Positions 1 through 6,612 of a stretch of DNA of 53,869 nucleotides are shown one piece after another. This stretch comes from an uncultured Duncaniella sp. (GTDB taxonomy: Bacteria; Bacteroidota; Bacteroidia; Bacteroidales; Muribaculaceae). Position 1 is the first letter of the stretch, and every line of letters begins with the position of its first letter. The notes beneath the pieces were generated by a model. That model was not told where the DNA came from and did not search any database. It saw only the letters and a list, made by a program, of their open reading frames with translations. A program made the translations under genes and the position numbers. The stretch is taken from assembly GCA_910578615.1 (NCBI GenBank), contig CAJTRI010000008.1:72896-126764 (forward strand). The letters are read 5' to 3'.

Positions 1-1013
1 TCTTCCTGTAATTCCTGCAATTCATTTAGGCGGTCGGCCACGCCTGATTTTTCAAGCATCTCGGCCCATTCTGGATTCTCCTCCATCGCCTCGGGGTCAA
101 GGTTCATCTTCCCGAGCTTCTCTATCTCCGGGCGCAGTTTCATCATCTCAGGTATGACCTCGTCATTGAACTTGCGTGAGATTCTCTCGGTGTCTCTCGA
201 ACGGATGAACTGCATGTTTACAATTTTGACATCCGTAGCCCATGATGGCGTCTCAGAGAGCGAGGCCATGCGCAGTGACAGTTTGCGGCTCATGGGTCTT
301 TCACGGTATAACCACATCCCGGTGAGCAGCCCTGACAGTGAGCGAATGGCTATCTCGTCATCCGAGGCTGAAGCATATGTATCCATTAGGAACATCATCC
401 GCCGTTCGTCATACAGCTCTGTGAGGCCGAGAGTCACGGCACTTATGGTCAGAAGCTTGAAATGGCGTGGCAGTGCTGGATCGGTCATTATTTCCGATAG
501 CAGTGCCGCGTCAGGCCCTGTGACGGGTGCGAGAGTCCACACTCGGTTGAAAAAGTGTTTCTCGATGCCTTCCGCACGAAGAGTCAGTTCGCGTGAGGCC
601 TGTCCGGGATTCTCGGCCAGTGCGGCCAGTGAGAGTTTCTGGTTCAGGTGCCTGTATTCGTCAAGCAGCAGGGCCGGCCGTCCTTTCGGTTCGGTCAGTT
701 CGTAGCGCAGGGTGTTGTAATACAGGGTAGGGGAGTCGGCTGTCTTTATCTGCCTCTCCATGAGGTCAGCCACGTTTCTTACCTCTTCGACGAGTGCCGC
801 ATAGGCATCGGCCCTTCCGGGATCCGGGAGACCGCGCAGGGCGAAGTCGGTCATAAGTCCGTAATCACGCCGGAGCCGTTCGAGTTCGGATGTGAAATTT
901 CCGAGATGCGGCTGGGCCACTATCGCGTTGTCGAGCACGTCGAGAGCAGCCGACATCCGCCCCGAGGCTAAAAAGGCCTCTATATCTTGTCGGTTTATAT
1001 ACTTGGGTGTCAT
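1..1013 (-). CDS. Uncharacterised helical protein, C-terminus beyond window
   Basis: The minus strand is open from an ATG at 1013 to the left edge, giving about 337 residues with no stop. The protein starts MTPKYINRQDIEAFLASG and continues with leucine- and arginine-rich amphipathic helices, then a charged stretch near the edge (KSGVADRLNELQELQE). No signal peptide, membrane segment or enzyme motif is visible, so a soluble cytoplasmic protein is likely. The helical periodicity could be a TPR-like solenoid, but I cannot assign a family. The plus-strand open frames over this region are shadows. The reading frame is sure; the function is unknown. Confidence 0.75.
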   Translation of the reverse strand, partial: MTPKYINRQDIEAFLASGRMSAALDVLDNAIVAQPHLGNFTSELERLRRDYGLMTDFALRGLPDPGRADAYAALVEEVRNVADLMERQIKTADSPTLYYNTLRYELTEPKGRPALLLDEYRHLNQKLSLAALAENPGQASRELTLRAEGIEKHFFNRVWTLAPVTGPDAALLSEIMTDPALPRHFKLLTISAVTLGLTELYDERRMMFLMDTYASASDDEIAIRSLSGLLTGMWLYRERPMSRKLSLRMASLSETPSWATDVKIVNMQFIRSRDTERISRKFNDEVIPEMMKLRPEIEKLGKMNLDPEAMEENPEWAEMLEKSGVADRLNELQELQE

Positions 1014-1019
1014 CTGGCA

Positions 1020-1027
1020 CAAATTTA
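1020..1027 (-). promoter_or_regulatory. -7 box of the leftmost gene
   Basis: On the minus strand this reads TAAATTTG, matching the Bacteroidetes -7 consensus TAnnTTTG. Its last base is only 7 nt from the ATG at 1013, so the transcript would have almost no 5' leader. No well-spaced -33 TTG is evident. Confidence 0.45.
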
Positions 1028-1180
1028 CTATCTTTCTATCAAAAATCATGCCAAAGAAACGGTTATTTCACAAAAATTATACTAAGAGTCCGTCAATATA
1101 CCGTGTGTATAGTCGCTCGCAACTATCATAAAACATATGGCGGATATGAAGAAATTGACTTAAATATAGTTAAAACGATG

Positions 1181-1210
1181 TTGCGTTTCACAGGTTTTTT
1201 CGTAACTTTG
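1181..1210 (+). promoter_or_regulatory. Promoter of rplY operon
   Basis: TTG at 1181-1183 and TAACTTTG at 1203-1210 are 19 bp apart, the usual spacing of the Bacteroidetes primary sigma factor. This places the start near 1216 and leaves a leader of roughly 88 nt before rplY. Confidence 0.6.
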
Positions 1211-1303
1211 CAACCGCTTTTTAGCATCCCGTGTGATGGGAAATTAAGGAGCTTTATACCAACAACTTAATTTTGAGTAACACAATTTAACCAATTCACA
1301 GAA

Positions 1304-1954
1304 ATGAAGACATTTCAGCTGACCGCAGAGCCTCGTACCGACCTCGGTAAGAAGGCTGCCAAGGGTCTCCGCAAGGAGAACAAGATTCCCGTTGTGCTCA
1401 ACGGTGGCAAAATCATCGATCTCCCCTGCAACGAAACCCTCAAGCCCGGCGAGAAGATTGTAGAAATCGGCAACGGCAAGGGTATCATCACAACCGACCT
1501 CCTTGTAGCCCAGGACGCAGTCCGCAAGCTCGTATATACTCCCGAGATATTCGCCATAGAGCTTACCGTGAACGGAGAGAAGCGCATGGCTGTTCTCAAA
1601 GACATCCAGTTCCACCCCGTGAAGGATACCATCCTCCACATGGATCTTCTCGAAGTAAACGATACCAAGCCCGTCACCATCGAGGTTCCTGTCAAGCTCG
1701 AAGGTCATGCCGAAGGTGTGAAGGCCGGTGGTAAGCTCAACCTCTCGATGAAGAAAATCAAGGTTAAGGCTATCTATACCGAGATTCCCGAGCGCGTGGT
1801 TATCAATGTAGACCACCTCGGTCTCGGCAAGACCCTCCAGATCGGCGATCTCCACTTCGAGGGTCTCGAACTGATGAACGCCAAGAACGCCGTTGTCTGC
1901 GCCGTGGCTCTCACACGTGCAGCCCGTGGTGCACAGGCCAACGCCCAGTCATAA
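1304..1954 (+). CDS. rplY: 50S ribosomal protein L25 / general stress protein Ctc
   Basis: This 216-residue protein binds 5S rRNA in the large ribosomal subunit. It has the two-domain Ctc form: an N-terminal L25 beta-barrel (about residues 1-95, opening MKTFQLTAEPRTDLGKKAAK) and a C-terminal TL5-type beta domain (about 100-190). The short Ala/Gln-rich tail is probably disordered. The gene starts at the first ATG after a clear promoter, and pth and an S4-domain gene follow, an order common in Bacteroidetes. A hairpin lies between this gene and pth, so readthrough may be partial. Confidence 0.95.
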   Translation: MKTFQLTAEPRTDLGKKAAKGLRKENKIPVVLNGGKIIDLPCNETLKPGEKIVEIGNGKGIITTDLLVAQDAVRKLVYTPEIFAIELTVNGEKRMAVLKDIQFHPVKDTILHMDLLEVNDTKPVTIEVPVKLEGHAEGVKAGGKLNLSMKKIKVKAIYTEIPERVVINVDHLGLGKTLQIGDLHFEGLELMNAKNAVVCAVALTRAARGAQANAQS

Positions 1955-1981
1955 TAGACTCGTTCGGTCAAAAAACTTTTC

Positions 1982-2033
1982 CACAGATTTTCTCATCGCG
2001 TATCCCCGCGAAGGGAAAATCTGTGATTTTTTT
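1982..2033 (+). terminator. Intrinsic terminator or attenuator between rplY and pth
   Basis: CACAGATTTTC at 1982-1992 pairs perfectly with GAAAATCTGTG at 2015-2025, followed by A and seven T. Because pth starts 16 bp later without an obvious promoter, it may work as a partial terminator that lowers pth relative to rplY. Confidence 0.75.
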
Positions 2034-2048
2034 AACAGATAAAGAATA

Positions 2049-2615
2049 ATGGGTAAATTTCTGATTGTCGGACTCGGTAACATCGGCCCGGAATATGAGG
2101 GTACGCGACACAATGCCGGATTTATCATTGCCGATGCTCTTGCTGCAAGCTGTGGCGCAGCCTTCGAGACCGAGCGTTATGGCGATATAGCCCGTATGAG
2201 GGTTAAGAATGCCCAGCTGGTAGTTCTCAAACCATCCACTTATATGAACCTTTCCGGCAATGCCGTGCGTTACTGGATGCAGAAGGAGGGGGTAGAGATC
2301 TCCAAAGTCCTCGTCCTTGTTGATGACTGCGCGCTGCCGTTCGGTGCTGTCCGCATAAAGTCATCTGGCAGTGATGCCGGACATAACGGCCTTAAAAATA
2401 TAGCCCAGATGACAGGAACCCAGGCCTATCCGCGTCTGCGTTTCGGAATAGGCAACGACTTCCCTCGCGGGACGCAGATTGACTATGTGCTCGGGCATTT
2501 CACGCCGGACGAGGTGGCCGCAATGCCGCCAAGGGTAGAGCTTGCTGTCGATGCTGTCAAGACTTTCTGTCTGGCCGGCATACAGACGGCTATGTGTAAC
2601 TTTAACAATAAGTAG
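2049..2615 (+). CDS. pth: Peptidyl-tRNA hydrolase
   Basis: This 188-residue enzyme releases peptides from peptidyl-tRNA that drops off ribosomes, recycling tRNA in the cytosol. The N-terminus carries the family signature GLGNIGPEYEGTRHNAGF, which includes the substrate-binding Asn (N11) and the catalytic His (H21). The later motif KPSTYMNLSGNAV and the segment DDCALPFGAVRIKSSGSDAG also fit. Length is normal for bacterial Pth. It lies 2 bp upstream of the S4-domain gene, so the two are probably translated from one mRNA. Confidence 0.96.
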   Translation: MGKFLIVGLGNIGPEYEGTRHNAGFIIADALAASCGAAFETERYGDIARMRVKNAQLVVLKPSTYMNLSGNAVRYWMQKEGVEISKVLVLVDDCALPFGAVRIKSSGSDAGHNGLKNIAQMTGTQAYPRLRFGIGNDFPRGTQIDYVLGHFTPDEVAAMPPRVELAVDAVKTFCLAGIQTAMCNFNNK

Positions 2616-2617
2616 TC

Positions 2618-3043
2618 ATGAACGAAGTCCGTATAGACAAATGGTTGTGGGCCATGCGCGTCTTCAAAACCCGCACCGTGGCCACGGAGGCCTGTAAGAA
2701 AGGGCGGGTGTCAGTGGGGAATGTGGTGGCCAAGCCGTCACGTACTATAAAGGTGGGAGACACGGTCTGTGTGCGTAAGCCGCCCGTCACCTATTCGTTT
2801 AGAGTCAAGGCCCTGACCCAGAACCGTCTCGGTGCACGTCTGGTGCCAGACTATATGGAGAACATCACTCCTCAGAGCGAGCTTGACCTTCTGGATATTG
2901 TCAGGATTTCAGGTTTCATAGACCGTAGAAAAGGACTCGGACGCCCCACCAAGCGTGAGGGACGTGAACTTTCAAAGTTCACGGATTCGATATCTGATGA
3001 CGGCTGGGACTTTGATTTCCTTGAAGATGACTCAGATGAATAG
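2618..3043 (+). CDS. S4-domain RNA-binding protein, Hsp15 family
   Basis: This 141-residue basic protein has an S4 RNA-binding domain at about residues 1-65 (MNEVRIDKWLWAMRVFKTRT, then the GRVSVGNVVAKPSRTIKVGD loop). It resembles Hsp15 (HslR), which binds 50S subunits that still carry a nascent chain. The C-terminus has a basic patch (RRKGLGRPTKREGRELSKF) followed by an acidic tail (DWDFDFLEDDSDE). It is the last gene of the L25-Pth unit and is followed by a strong terminator. A link to rescue of stalled 50S complexes, alongside Pth, is inference. Confidence 0.88.
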   Translation: MNEVRIDKWLWAMRVFKTRTVATEACKKGRVSVGNVVAKPSRTIKVGDTVCVRKPPVTYSFRVKALTQNRLGARLVPDYMENITPQSELDLLDIVRISGFIDRRKGLGRPTKREGRELSKFTDSISDDGWDFDFLEDDSDE

Positions 3044-3064
3044 AGGCGTGATGATATATCAGGA

Positions 3065-3110
3065 AACTTACGGGGGGCATTGTCTTTGACGACATGCCCC
3101 CGTAAGTTTT
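3065..3110. terminator. Terminator between converging genes
   Basis: AACTTACGGGGG-CAT pairs with ATGCCCCCGTAAGTT over about 15 bp (one bulged G) and is followed by TTTT. It sits between the S4 gene (plus) and a membrane-protein gene (minus), so it probably ends both transcripts. Confidence 0.75.
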
Positions 3111-3122
3111 ATCTCCTCCGCG

Positions 3123-3602
3123 TTATTTTTTTACGGCGAGATATGGCACTATTATAAATTGCAGTCTCGGTGTATTGAGGACGTAGACATAGGCGGTCGA
3201 AGTGTATTTTACCTTGCGGATATCCTTCCAGTCTATCACCTCGTCGTCAGGTATTTTGAAATGCGGGGTGTCATCTTTTTCCTCTTCAGGCTTTTCCTCC
3301 GGCAGATAGCGGAGTGTTAGAGACCTGCCTTCGTCTATTACCACCTGTTTGGGCAGGATGGCACGTCTGGCCTCGGGAGTGAGCATGTAGTAGGTATAGA
3401 GAAAGCTCATACCCATGGGGATGACAATGAACAGAAGCATCAGGGCCACAAGCAGAAGTCGCTCGTCAGGGATGATTATACCTGCGGCAGCCAGCGAGAC
3501 AAGCGGGACTGCGATTTTCCACGCGTGGCGCGGCAGCCACAGGCTGATGAGTGTAGAGAGATATTCCCCGGATCTTGTGGTAAACGGATTTGTCTCAATC
3601 AT
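3123..3602 (-). CDS. Small membrane protein with two TM segments
   Basis: From the ATG at 3602 the protein has about 159 residues. Two hydrophobic stretches close together (AWKIAVPLVSLAAAGIII and LLLVALMLLFIVIPMGM) suggest a membrane hairpin. The C-terminal half is soluble and charged (EEKPEEEKDD, then a beta-rich segment ending VPYLAVKK). This resembles small PH-like (YcxB-type) membrane proteins, but I cannot assign a family firmly. The chosen start overlaps the aguB stop by 8 nt; an upstream ATG at 3629 would add nine residues. It is the last gene of the agmatine operon, though nothing in it points to polyamines. Confidence 0.75.
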   Translation of the reverse strand: MIETNPFTTRSGEYLSTLISLWLPRHAWKIAVPLVSLAAAGIIIPDERLLLVALMLLFIVIPMGMSFLYTYYMLTPEARRAILPKQVVIDEGRSLTLRYLPEEKPEEEKDDTPHFKIPDDEVIDWKDIRKVKYTSTAYVYVLNTPRLQFIIVPYLAVKK

Positions 3603-4473
3603 CGATGTAACGTCGGGTGATTTTGCCATATTCCTCTATACGGCGGTCTCTAAGAAATGGCCACCAGCGTCTTACCTGTTCCGAACGTTTCAGATCAACA
3701 TCCACGACGTCTGTTGTTTCCGAATCATCCGGTGCACGGTATATGAATTCACCCTGAGGGCCGGTGATAAAGCTTGATCCCCAGAACTGTATGCCGCCTG
3801 TCATGCCGGAAGGATCTTCCTCGCGGCCTACACGGTTGACGGTGATGACCGGGAGTCCGTTGGCCACTGCATGGCCGCGCTGTACCGTGATCCATGCCTC
3901 ACGCTGGCGTTCTTTCTCTTCATTGCTGTCCGAGCTTTCCCATCCGATAGCTGTGGGATAGATGAGCATTTCGGCACCGGCCATGGCCATGAGCCGGGCT
4001 GCTTCGGGATACCACTGGTCCCAGCATACAAGGACTCCGAGATGTCCCACTGATGTGGAAACTGGTATGAAACCGATGTCACCGGGGGTAAAATAGAATT
4101 TCTCGTAATATGCGGGATCGTCAGGTATGTGCATCTTACGGTATTTCCCGGCTATAGAGCCGTCTTTCTCAAAGACGACCGCAGTGTTGTGGTACAGCCC
4201 TGCGGTACGGCGTTCGAAGAGAGAGGTCACGAGGACTATGCCGCATTCGCGGGCCACGGCACCATAGAAATCGGTAGTCTCTCCCGGGATAGCTGTGGCA
4301 AGGTCAAAGCAATCCACGTTTTCGACCTGGCAGAAATAGAGTGAGTCGTGAAGTTCCTGTAATACTACGAGTTCGGCACCTCGGGATGCAAGGTCTTTTA
4401 TTTTTTTTGCCAGCCGGTTGCGATTGTCAACAGGCGAGGGAGTGTTGTGCTGCTGTATGATTCCTATTTTCAT
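3595..4473 (-). CDS. aguB: N-carbamoylputrescine amidase
   Basis: This 292-residue nitrilase-superfamily enzyme hydrolyses N-carbamoylputrescine to putrescine, CO2 and ammonia. The Glu-Lys-Cys triad is visible: E40 in VVLQELHDS, K113 in KYRKMHIPDD and C150 in GVLVCWDQWYPEAA. The start chosen (MKIGIIQQHN) lies 9 bp after the aguA stop; a longer frame reaching back into aguA is not supported. The next gene downstream overlaps it by 8 nt. Paired with agmatine deiminase it completes the two-step agmatine-to-putrescine route. Confidence 0.94.
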   Translation of the reverse strand: MKIGIIQQHNTPSPVDNRNRLAKKIKDLASRGAELVVLQELHDSLYFCQVENVDCFDLATAIPGETTDFYGAVARECGIVLVTSLFERRTAGLYHNTAVVFEKDGSIAGKYRKMHIPDDPAYYEKFYFTPGDIGFIPVSTSVGHLGVLVCWDQWYPEAARLMAMAGAEMLIYPTAIGWESSDSNEEKERQREAWITVQRGHAVANGLPVITVNRVGREEDPSGMTGGIQFWGSSFITGPQGEFIYRAPDDSETTDVVDVDLKRSEQVRRWWPFLRDRRIEEYGKITRRYIDD

Positions 4474-4481
4474 AGTCAGAG

Positions 4482-5528
4482 TTATTTTAGTAGCTGCATG
4501 GTGACGCAGTGGAGCGATCCGTGCTGTCTGATTAGTGCCCGGCAATCTATGGAGATAATCTCATGGTCTGGATAGGCTATCTTCATCATCTGTCGTGCCA
4601 GTTTGTCTTTGGCCGGCTGGTTGTATACCGGGAGATAGATATATCCGGGGGCTACGAGGTAGTTGGCATATGTTGCCGGGAGCTGCATACCGTCTTCGTC
4701 ATATATGGGAGAGGGTAGGGGAAGCTCGATAAGGTTGAAGGGTTGACCCTCCCTTGTGCGCAGGGCGCGTATCTCATCGCGCATAAGTTCGAGTTCCTCG
4801 TTGTTGGTGTCCCCCTCGTCGCCGGGGCCGGTGTATATGATGGTATCACCGGGTGCGAGACGGGCAAGAGTGTCTATATGGGAGTCGGTGTCGTCTCCGG
4901 CGAGTGCGCCATGGTCAAGCCAGAGGAAGTGGTCACATCCGAGGGTATTTCCAAGAAATTCCTCTATCTCCCTGCGGTTAAGGCCCGGATTGCGTGTGGG
5001 TGCGAGAAGGCATCGCGAGGTGGTCAGGAGGGTGCCCTTTCCATCGGTCTCTATGGAGCCTCCTTCGAGCACGAGGTCGGTGCCTGTGACGTTTTCAATA
5101 ACGCCGGCCGAGCACAGACGGCTGTTGACGAGGTTGTCCTTCTCGGCTGCAAACTTACTGCCCCAGCCGTTGAATGTGAAGTCAAGAGGCACTATACATC
5201 CTTCATGGTCTGTCACGCTTATAGGCCCGAAATCTCTGGCCCATGTGTCATTTGTCGGAATTTCGGCATATACGACATTTTCTCTGACCCCGGCCTCGGC
5301 AAGCCTGTTTTCAAAAGATATGCCCGGCGGCTCAGGGCCGACGAGCAATACGGTCTCGTTTTTTGCAATCTCGCTGATTATGTTGAAAAAGCATTCTTGG
5401 GCGTCTCCAAGCATATAGTTCCAGTCAGTTGCAGCATGAGGCCACGCCATCATGACTCTTGTGTGCGGCTCCCATTCGGCAGGGAGTCTGTAATGTGGTT
5501 TACCATAGGCAGAGGCCCGGTCATTCAT
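4482..5528 (-). CDS. aguA: Agmatine deiminase
   Basis: This enzyme of about 348 residues converts agmatine to N-carbamoylputrescine and ammonia. It belongs to the peptidyl-arginine deiminase-like (pentein) fold family. Family features are the N-terminal YRLPAEWEPHTRVMMAWPH, the Trp-Ala-Arg-Asp segment NDTWARDFGPI, the EGGSIETDG loop, the DTDSHIDTLAR histidine motif and the catalytic Cys near residue 341 in HGSLHCVTMQ. I chose the ATG at 5528, which overlaps the preceding stop by 8 nt; an ATG at 5534 is equally possible. The long N-terminal extension of the maximal frame lies inside the upstream gene and is rejected. Confidence 0.94.
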   Translation of the reverse strand: MNDRASAYGKPHYRLPAEWEPHTRVMMAWPHAATDWNYMLGDAQECFFNIISEIAKNETVLLVGPEPPGISFENRLAEAGVRENVVYAEIPTNDTWARDFGPISVTDHEGCIVPLDFTFNGWGSKFAAEKDNLVNSRLCSAGVIENVTGTDLVLEGGSIETDGKGTLLTTSRCLLAPTRNPGLNRREIEEFLGNTLGCDHFLWLDHGALAGDDTDSHIDTLARLAPGDTIIYTGPGDEGDTNNEELELMRDEIRALRTREGQPFNLIELPLPSPIYDEDGMQLPATYANYLVAPGYIYLPVYNQPAKDKLARQMMKIAYPDHEIISIDCRALIRQHGSLHCVTMQLLK

Positions 5529-5760
5529 CGTCATATTCGTCTTTAAGATTGTTCCAGATAGAATCCTGGGAGTCAAAATATTCTTCGCAATAATCCAAGA
5601 AACCGCGTTTCTCACTGCTACCGACCTCGTGGCACCATTCGCGATAGGCCGTCTTCAACTCGTGATTTTCGTGGAGCTGTTTTTTAAACTCGGCTTCCGC
5701 GATGTCGATGCTGTCATACTCTTGTAGGAGTGAGTTGAAATGGTCGGTGATGTGTTCCAT
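5521..5760 (-). CDS. Small acidic protein heading the agmatine operon
   Basis: This 79-residue protein begins MEHITDHFNSLLQEYDSIDI and ends NNLKDEYDDE. It is rich in Asp, Glu and aromatic residues, predicted largely helical, with no signal peptide or metal-binding motif. It follows a strong promoter and overlaps aguA by 8 nt, so it is almost certainly expressed with aguA and aguB. I do not recognise a family. A protein-protein interaction role is only a guess from its size and charge. Confidence 0.75.
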   Translation of the reverse strand: MEHITDHFNSLLQEYDSIDIAEAEFKKQLHENHELKTAYREWCHEVGSSEKRGFLDYCEEYFDSQDSIWNNLKDEYDDE

Positions 5761-5803
5761 GCGTTGACAATTTTTCAGGATTAGAGAGCTTTTTTTGCGT
5801 CTT

Positions 5804-5835
5804 CAAATTTATGATTTTACGCTGGAATAACCAAA
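5804..5835 (-). promoter_or_regulatory. Promoter of the agmatine operon
   Basis: On the minus strand TTTG (5832-5835) and TAAATTTG (5804-5811) are separated by 20 bp, a near-ideal Bacteroidetes promoter. The start would fall near 5798, giving a leader of about 38 nt. Confidence 0.7.
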
Positions 5836-5899
5836 TTTTAATGTGTTAAATAAGTCTTAATCTATCGGTTATATGCCATTGGTAGTGAGAATTAGGCAT

Positions 5900-5927
5900 A
5901 AAAAAACGCTCCTTTACCTAAGGAACG
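5900..5927 (-). terminator. Terminator of the 35-residue ORF
   Basis: Minus strand: CGTTCCTT-AGGTA-AAGGAGCG forms an 8-bp stem with one G-U pair, followed by seven T. It lies 38 bp past the small-ORF stop, supporting a short independent transcript. Confidence 0.75.
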
Positions 5928-5964
5928 CATCTGTTTTCTGACTTGTAACAGGCCGTCAGGCAGG

Positions 5965-6072
5965 TTACTTTTTGTTCTCTGTGCCGGCCTCATGGAGGTA
6001 AAGTTCGGCACGTGCCATACAGTAGCTGGCTGTACGATAAAGTTTTGCAGCTTTTTGGATAAGGTTATTCAT
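5965..6072 (-). CDS. Small 35-residue protein
   Basis: An ATG at 6072 opens a frame of 35 codons reading MNNLIQKAAKLYRTASYCMA, then a short Glu/Lys-rich tail ending GTENKK. It has a -7 box about 50 bp upstream and a good terminator downstream, so a dedicated transcript of about 220 nt is likely. The protein is a single amphipathic helix with Ala/Tyr and positive charges; it has no clear membrane segment. I do not recognise it. The alternative is that the transcript is an sRNA and the frame is chance. Confidence 0.5.
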   Translation of the reverse strand: MNNLIQKAAKLYRTASYCMARAELYLHEAGTENKK

Positions 6073-6121
6073 AAATAAAACAAAAATATTGATTATTTTT
6101 CTTCTTGCTTTAATAACGCTG

Positions 6122-6129
6122 CAAAGGTA
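6122..6129 (-). promoter_or_regulatory. -7 box upstream of the 35-residue ORF
   Basis: The minus strand reads TACCTTTG. The flanking sequence is very A/T-rich and no correctly spaced -33 element is clear. Confidence 0.45.
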
Positions 6130-6198
6130 CAAAATGTTTTTAAATTATGCTTTACAACATAAAAATTTTTTTGTTCCTTTATTGACTGTCGGTGATTG

Positions 6199-6235
6199 AA
6201 AAAAGCGGCCTCTGTTTTGTTCCAGAGTCCGCTTT
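6199..6235 (-). terminator. Terminator of the ferredoxin gene
   Basis: Minus strand: AAAGCGGACTCTG pairs with CAGAGGCCGCTTT (one mismatch) across an 8-nt loop and ends in a T run. It begins 28 bp beyond the ferredoxin stop. Confidence 0.75.
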
Positions 6236-6262
6236 GAATCGTTATCGATTGTCTGCCTGTGA

Positions 6263-6433
6263 TTATTCGCCGGGCTTGATGGCGTCGCTGGGGCAAACTT
6301 CTGCGCATGAACCGCACTCGATGCAGGTGTCGGGATCGATGTGGTAGATATCGCCTTCTGAGATAGCGTCTACGGGGCAGACGGGCTGGCAGGTGCCGCA
6401 AGCCACGCAGGAATCGGTAATTACGTAAGCCAT
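6263..6433 (-). CDS. 2[4Fe-4S] ferredoxin
   Basis: This 56-residue protein is a clostridial-type bacterial ferredoxin, an electron carrier in the cytosol of anaerobes. Two full CxxCxxCxxxCP motifs are visible: C9-C12-C15-C19 (SCVACGTCQPVCP) and C37-C40-C43-C47 (TCIECGSCAEVCP), separated by the usual short linker. Length fits the family exactly. It has its own promoter and terminator, so it is monocistronic. Likely partners such as pyruvate:ferredoxin oxidoreductase or hydrogenase are not in the window. Confidence 0.95.
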   Translation of the reverse strand: MAYVITDSCVACGTCQPVCPVDAISEGDIYHIDPDTCIECGSCAEVCPSDAIKPGE

Positions 6434-6488
6434 TGTAGTTAAGATTTAAATTGGATAATTAATGTACGAATAGTTTCTCTTTGAGTTG

Positions 6489-6522
6489 CAAATGTAGTTC
6501 TTTTCCCGCAATATTTGGCAAA
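6489..6522 (-). promoter_or_regulatory. Promoter of the ferredoxin gene
   Basis: Minus strand TTTG at 6519-6522 and TACATTTG at 6489-6496, spacing 22 bp. The -7 box is a full consensus match. Confidence 0.55.
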
Positions 6523-6562
6523 GAAATGTGAAAAAAATTGTGAAAGGGTGAAAATATGAACT

Positions 6563-6591
6563 GAGGGACACACCGTTATGGCGTGTCCCTC
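6563..6591 (-). terminator. Terminator of the uronate transporter gene
   Basis: GAGGGACACACC pairs with GGCGTGTCCCTC (one mismatch) over a 5-nt loop, 21 bp past the stop of the MFS gene. It would end the galacturonate operon transcript; the minus-strand side runs into ATTTTC. Confidence 0.6.
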
Positions 6592-6612
6592 GGCTAAGGC
6601 GGTCAGTCAGTA

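Noticed and set aside
154..971. Plus-strand open frames at the left edge
   Set aside because: They are shadows of the minus-strand gene that runs 1013 to the edge; that frame has protein-like sequence and a promoter.
1007..1270. 87-codon plus-strand frame before rplY
   Set aside because: It spans the divergent promoter region and ends in the rplY leader; no protein-like composition.
4743..5546. 267-codon plus-strand frame across aguA
   Set aside because: It is antisense to a clearly homologous agmatine deiminase gene. GC-rich genes commonly give such long shadows.
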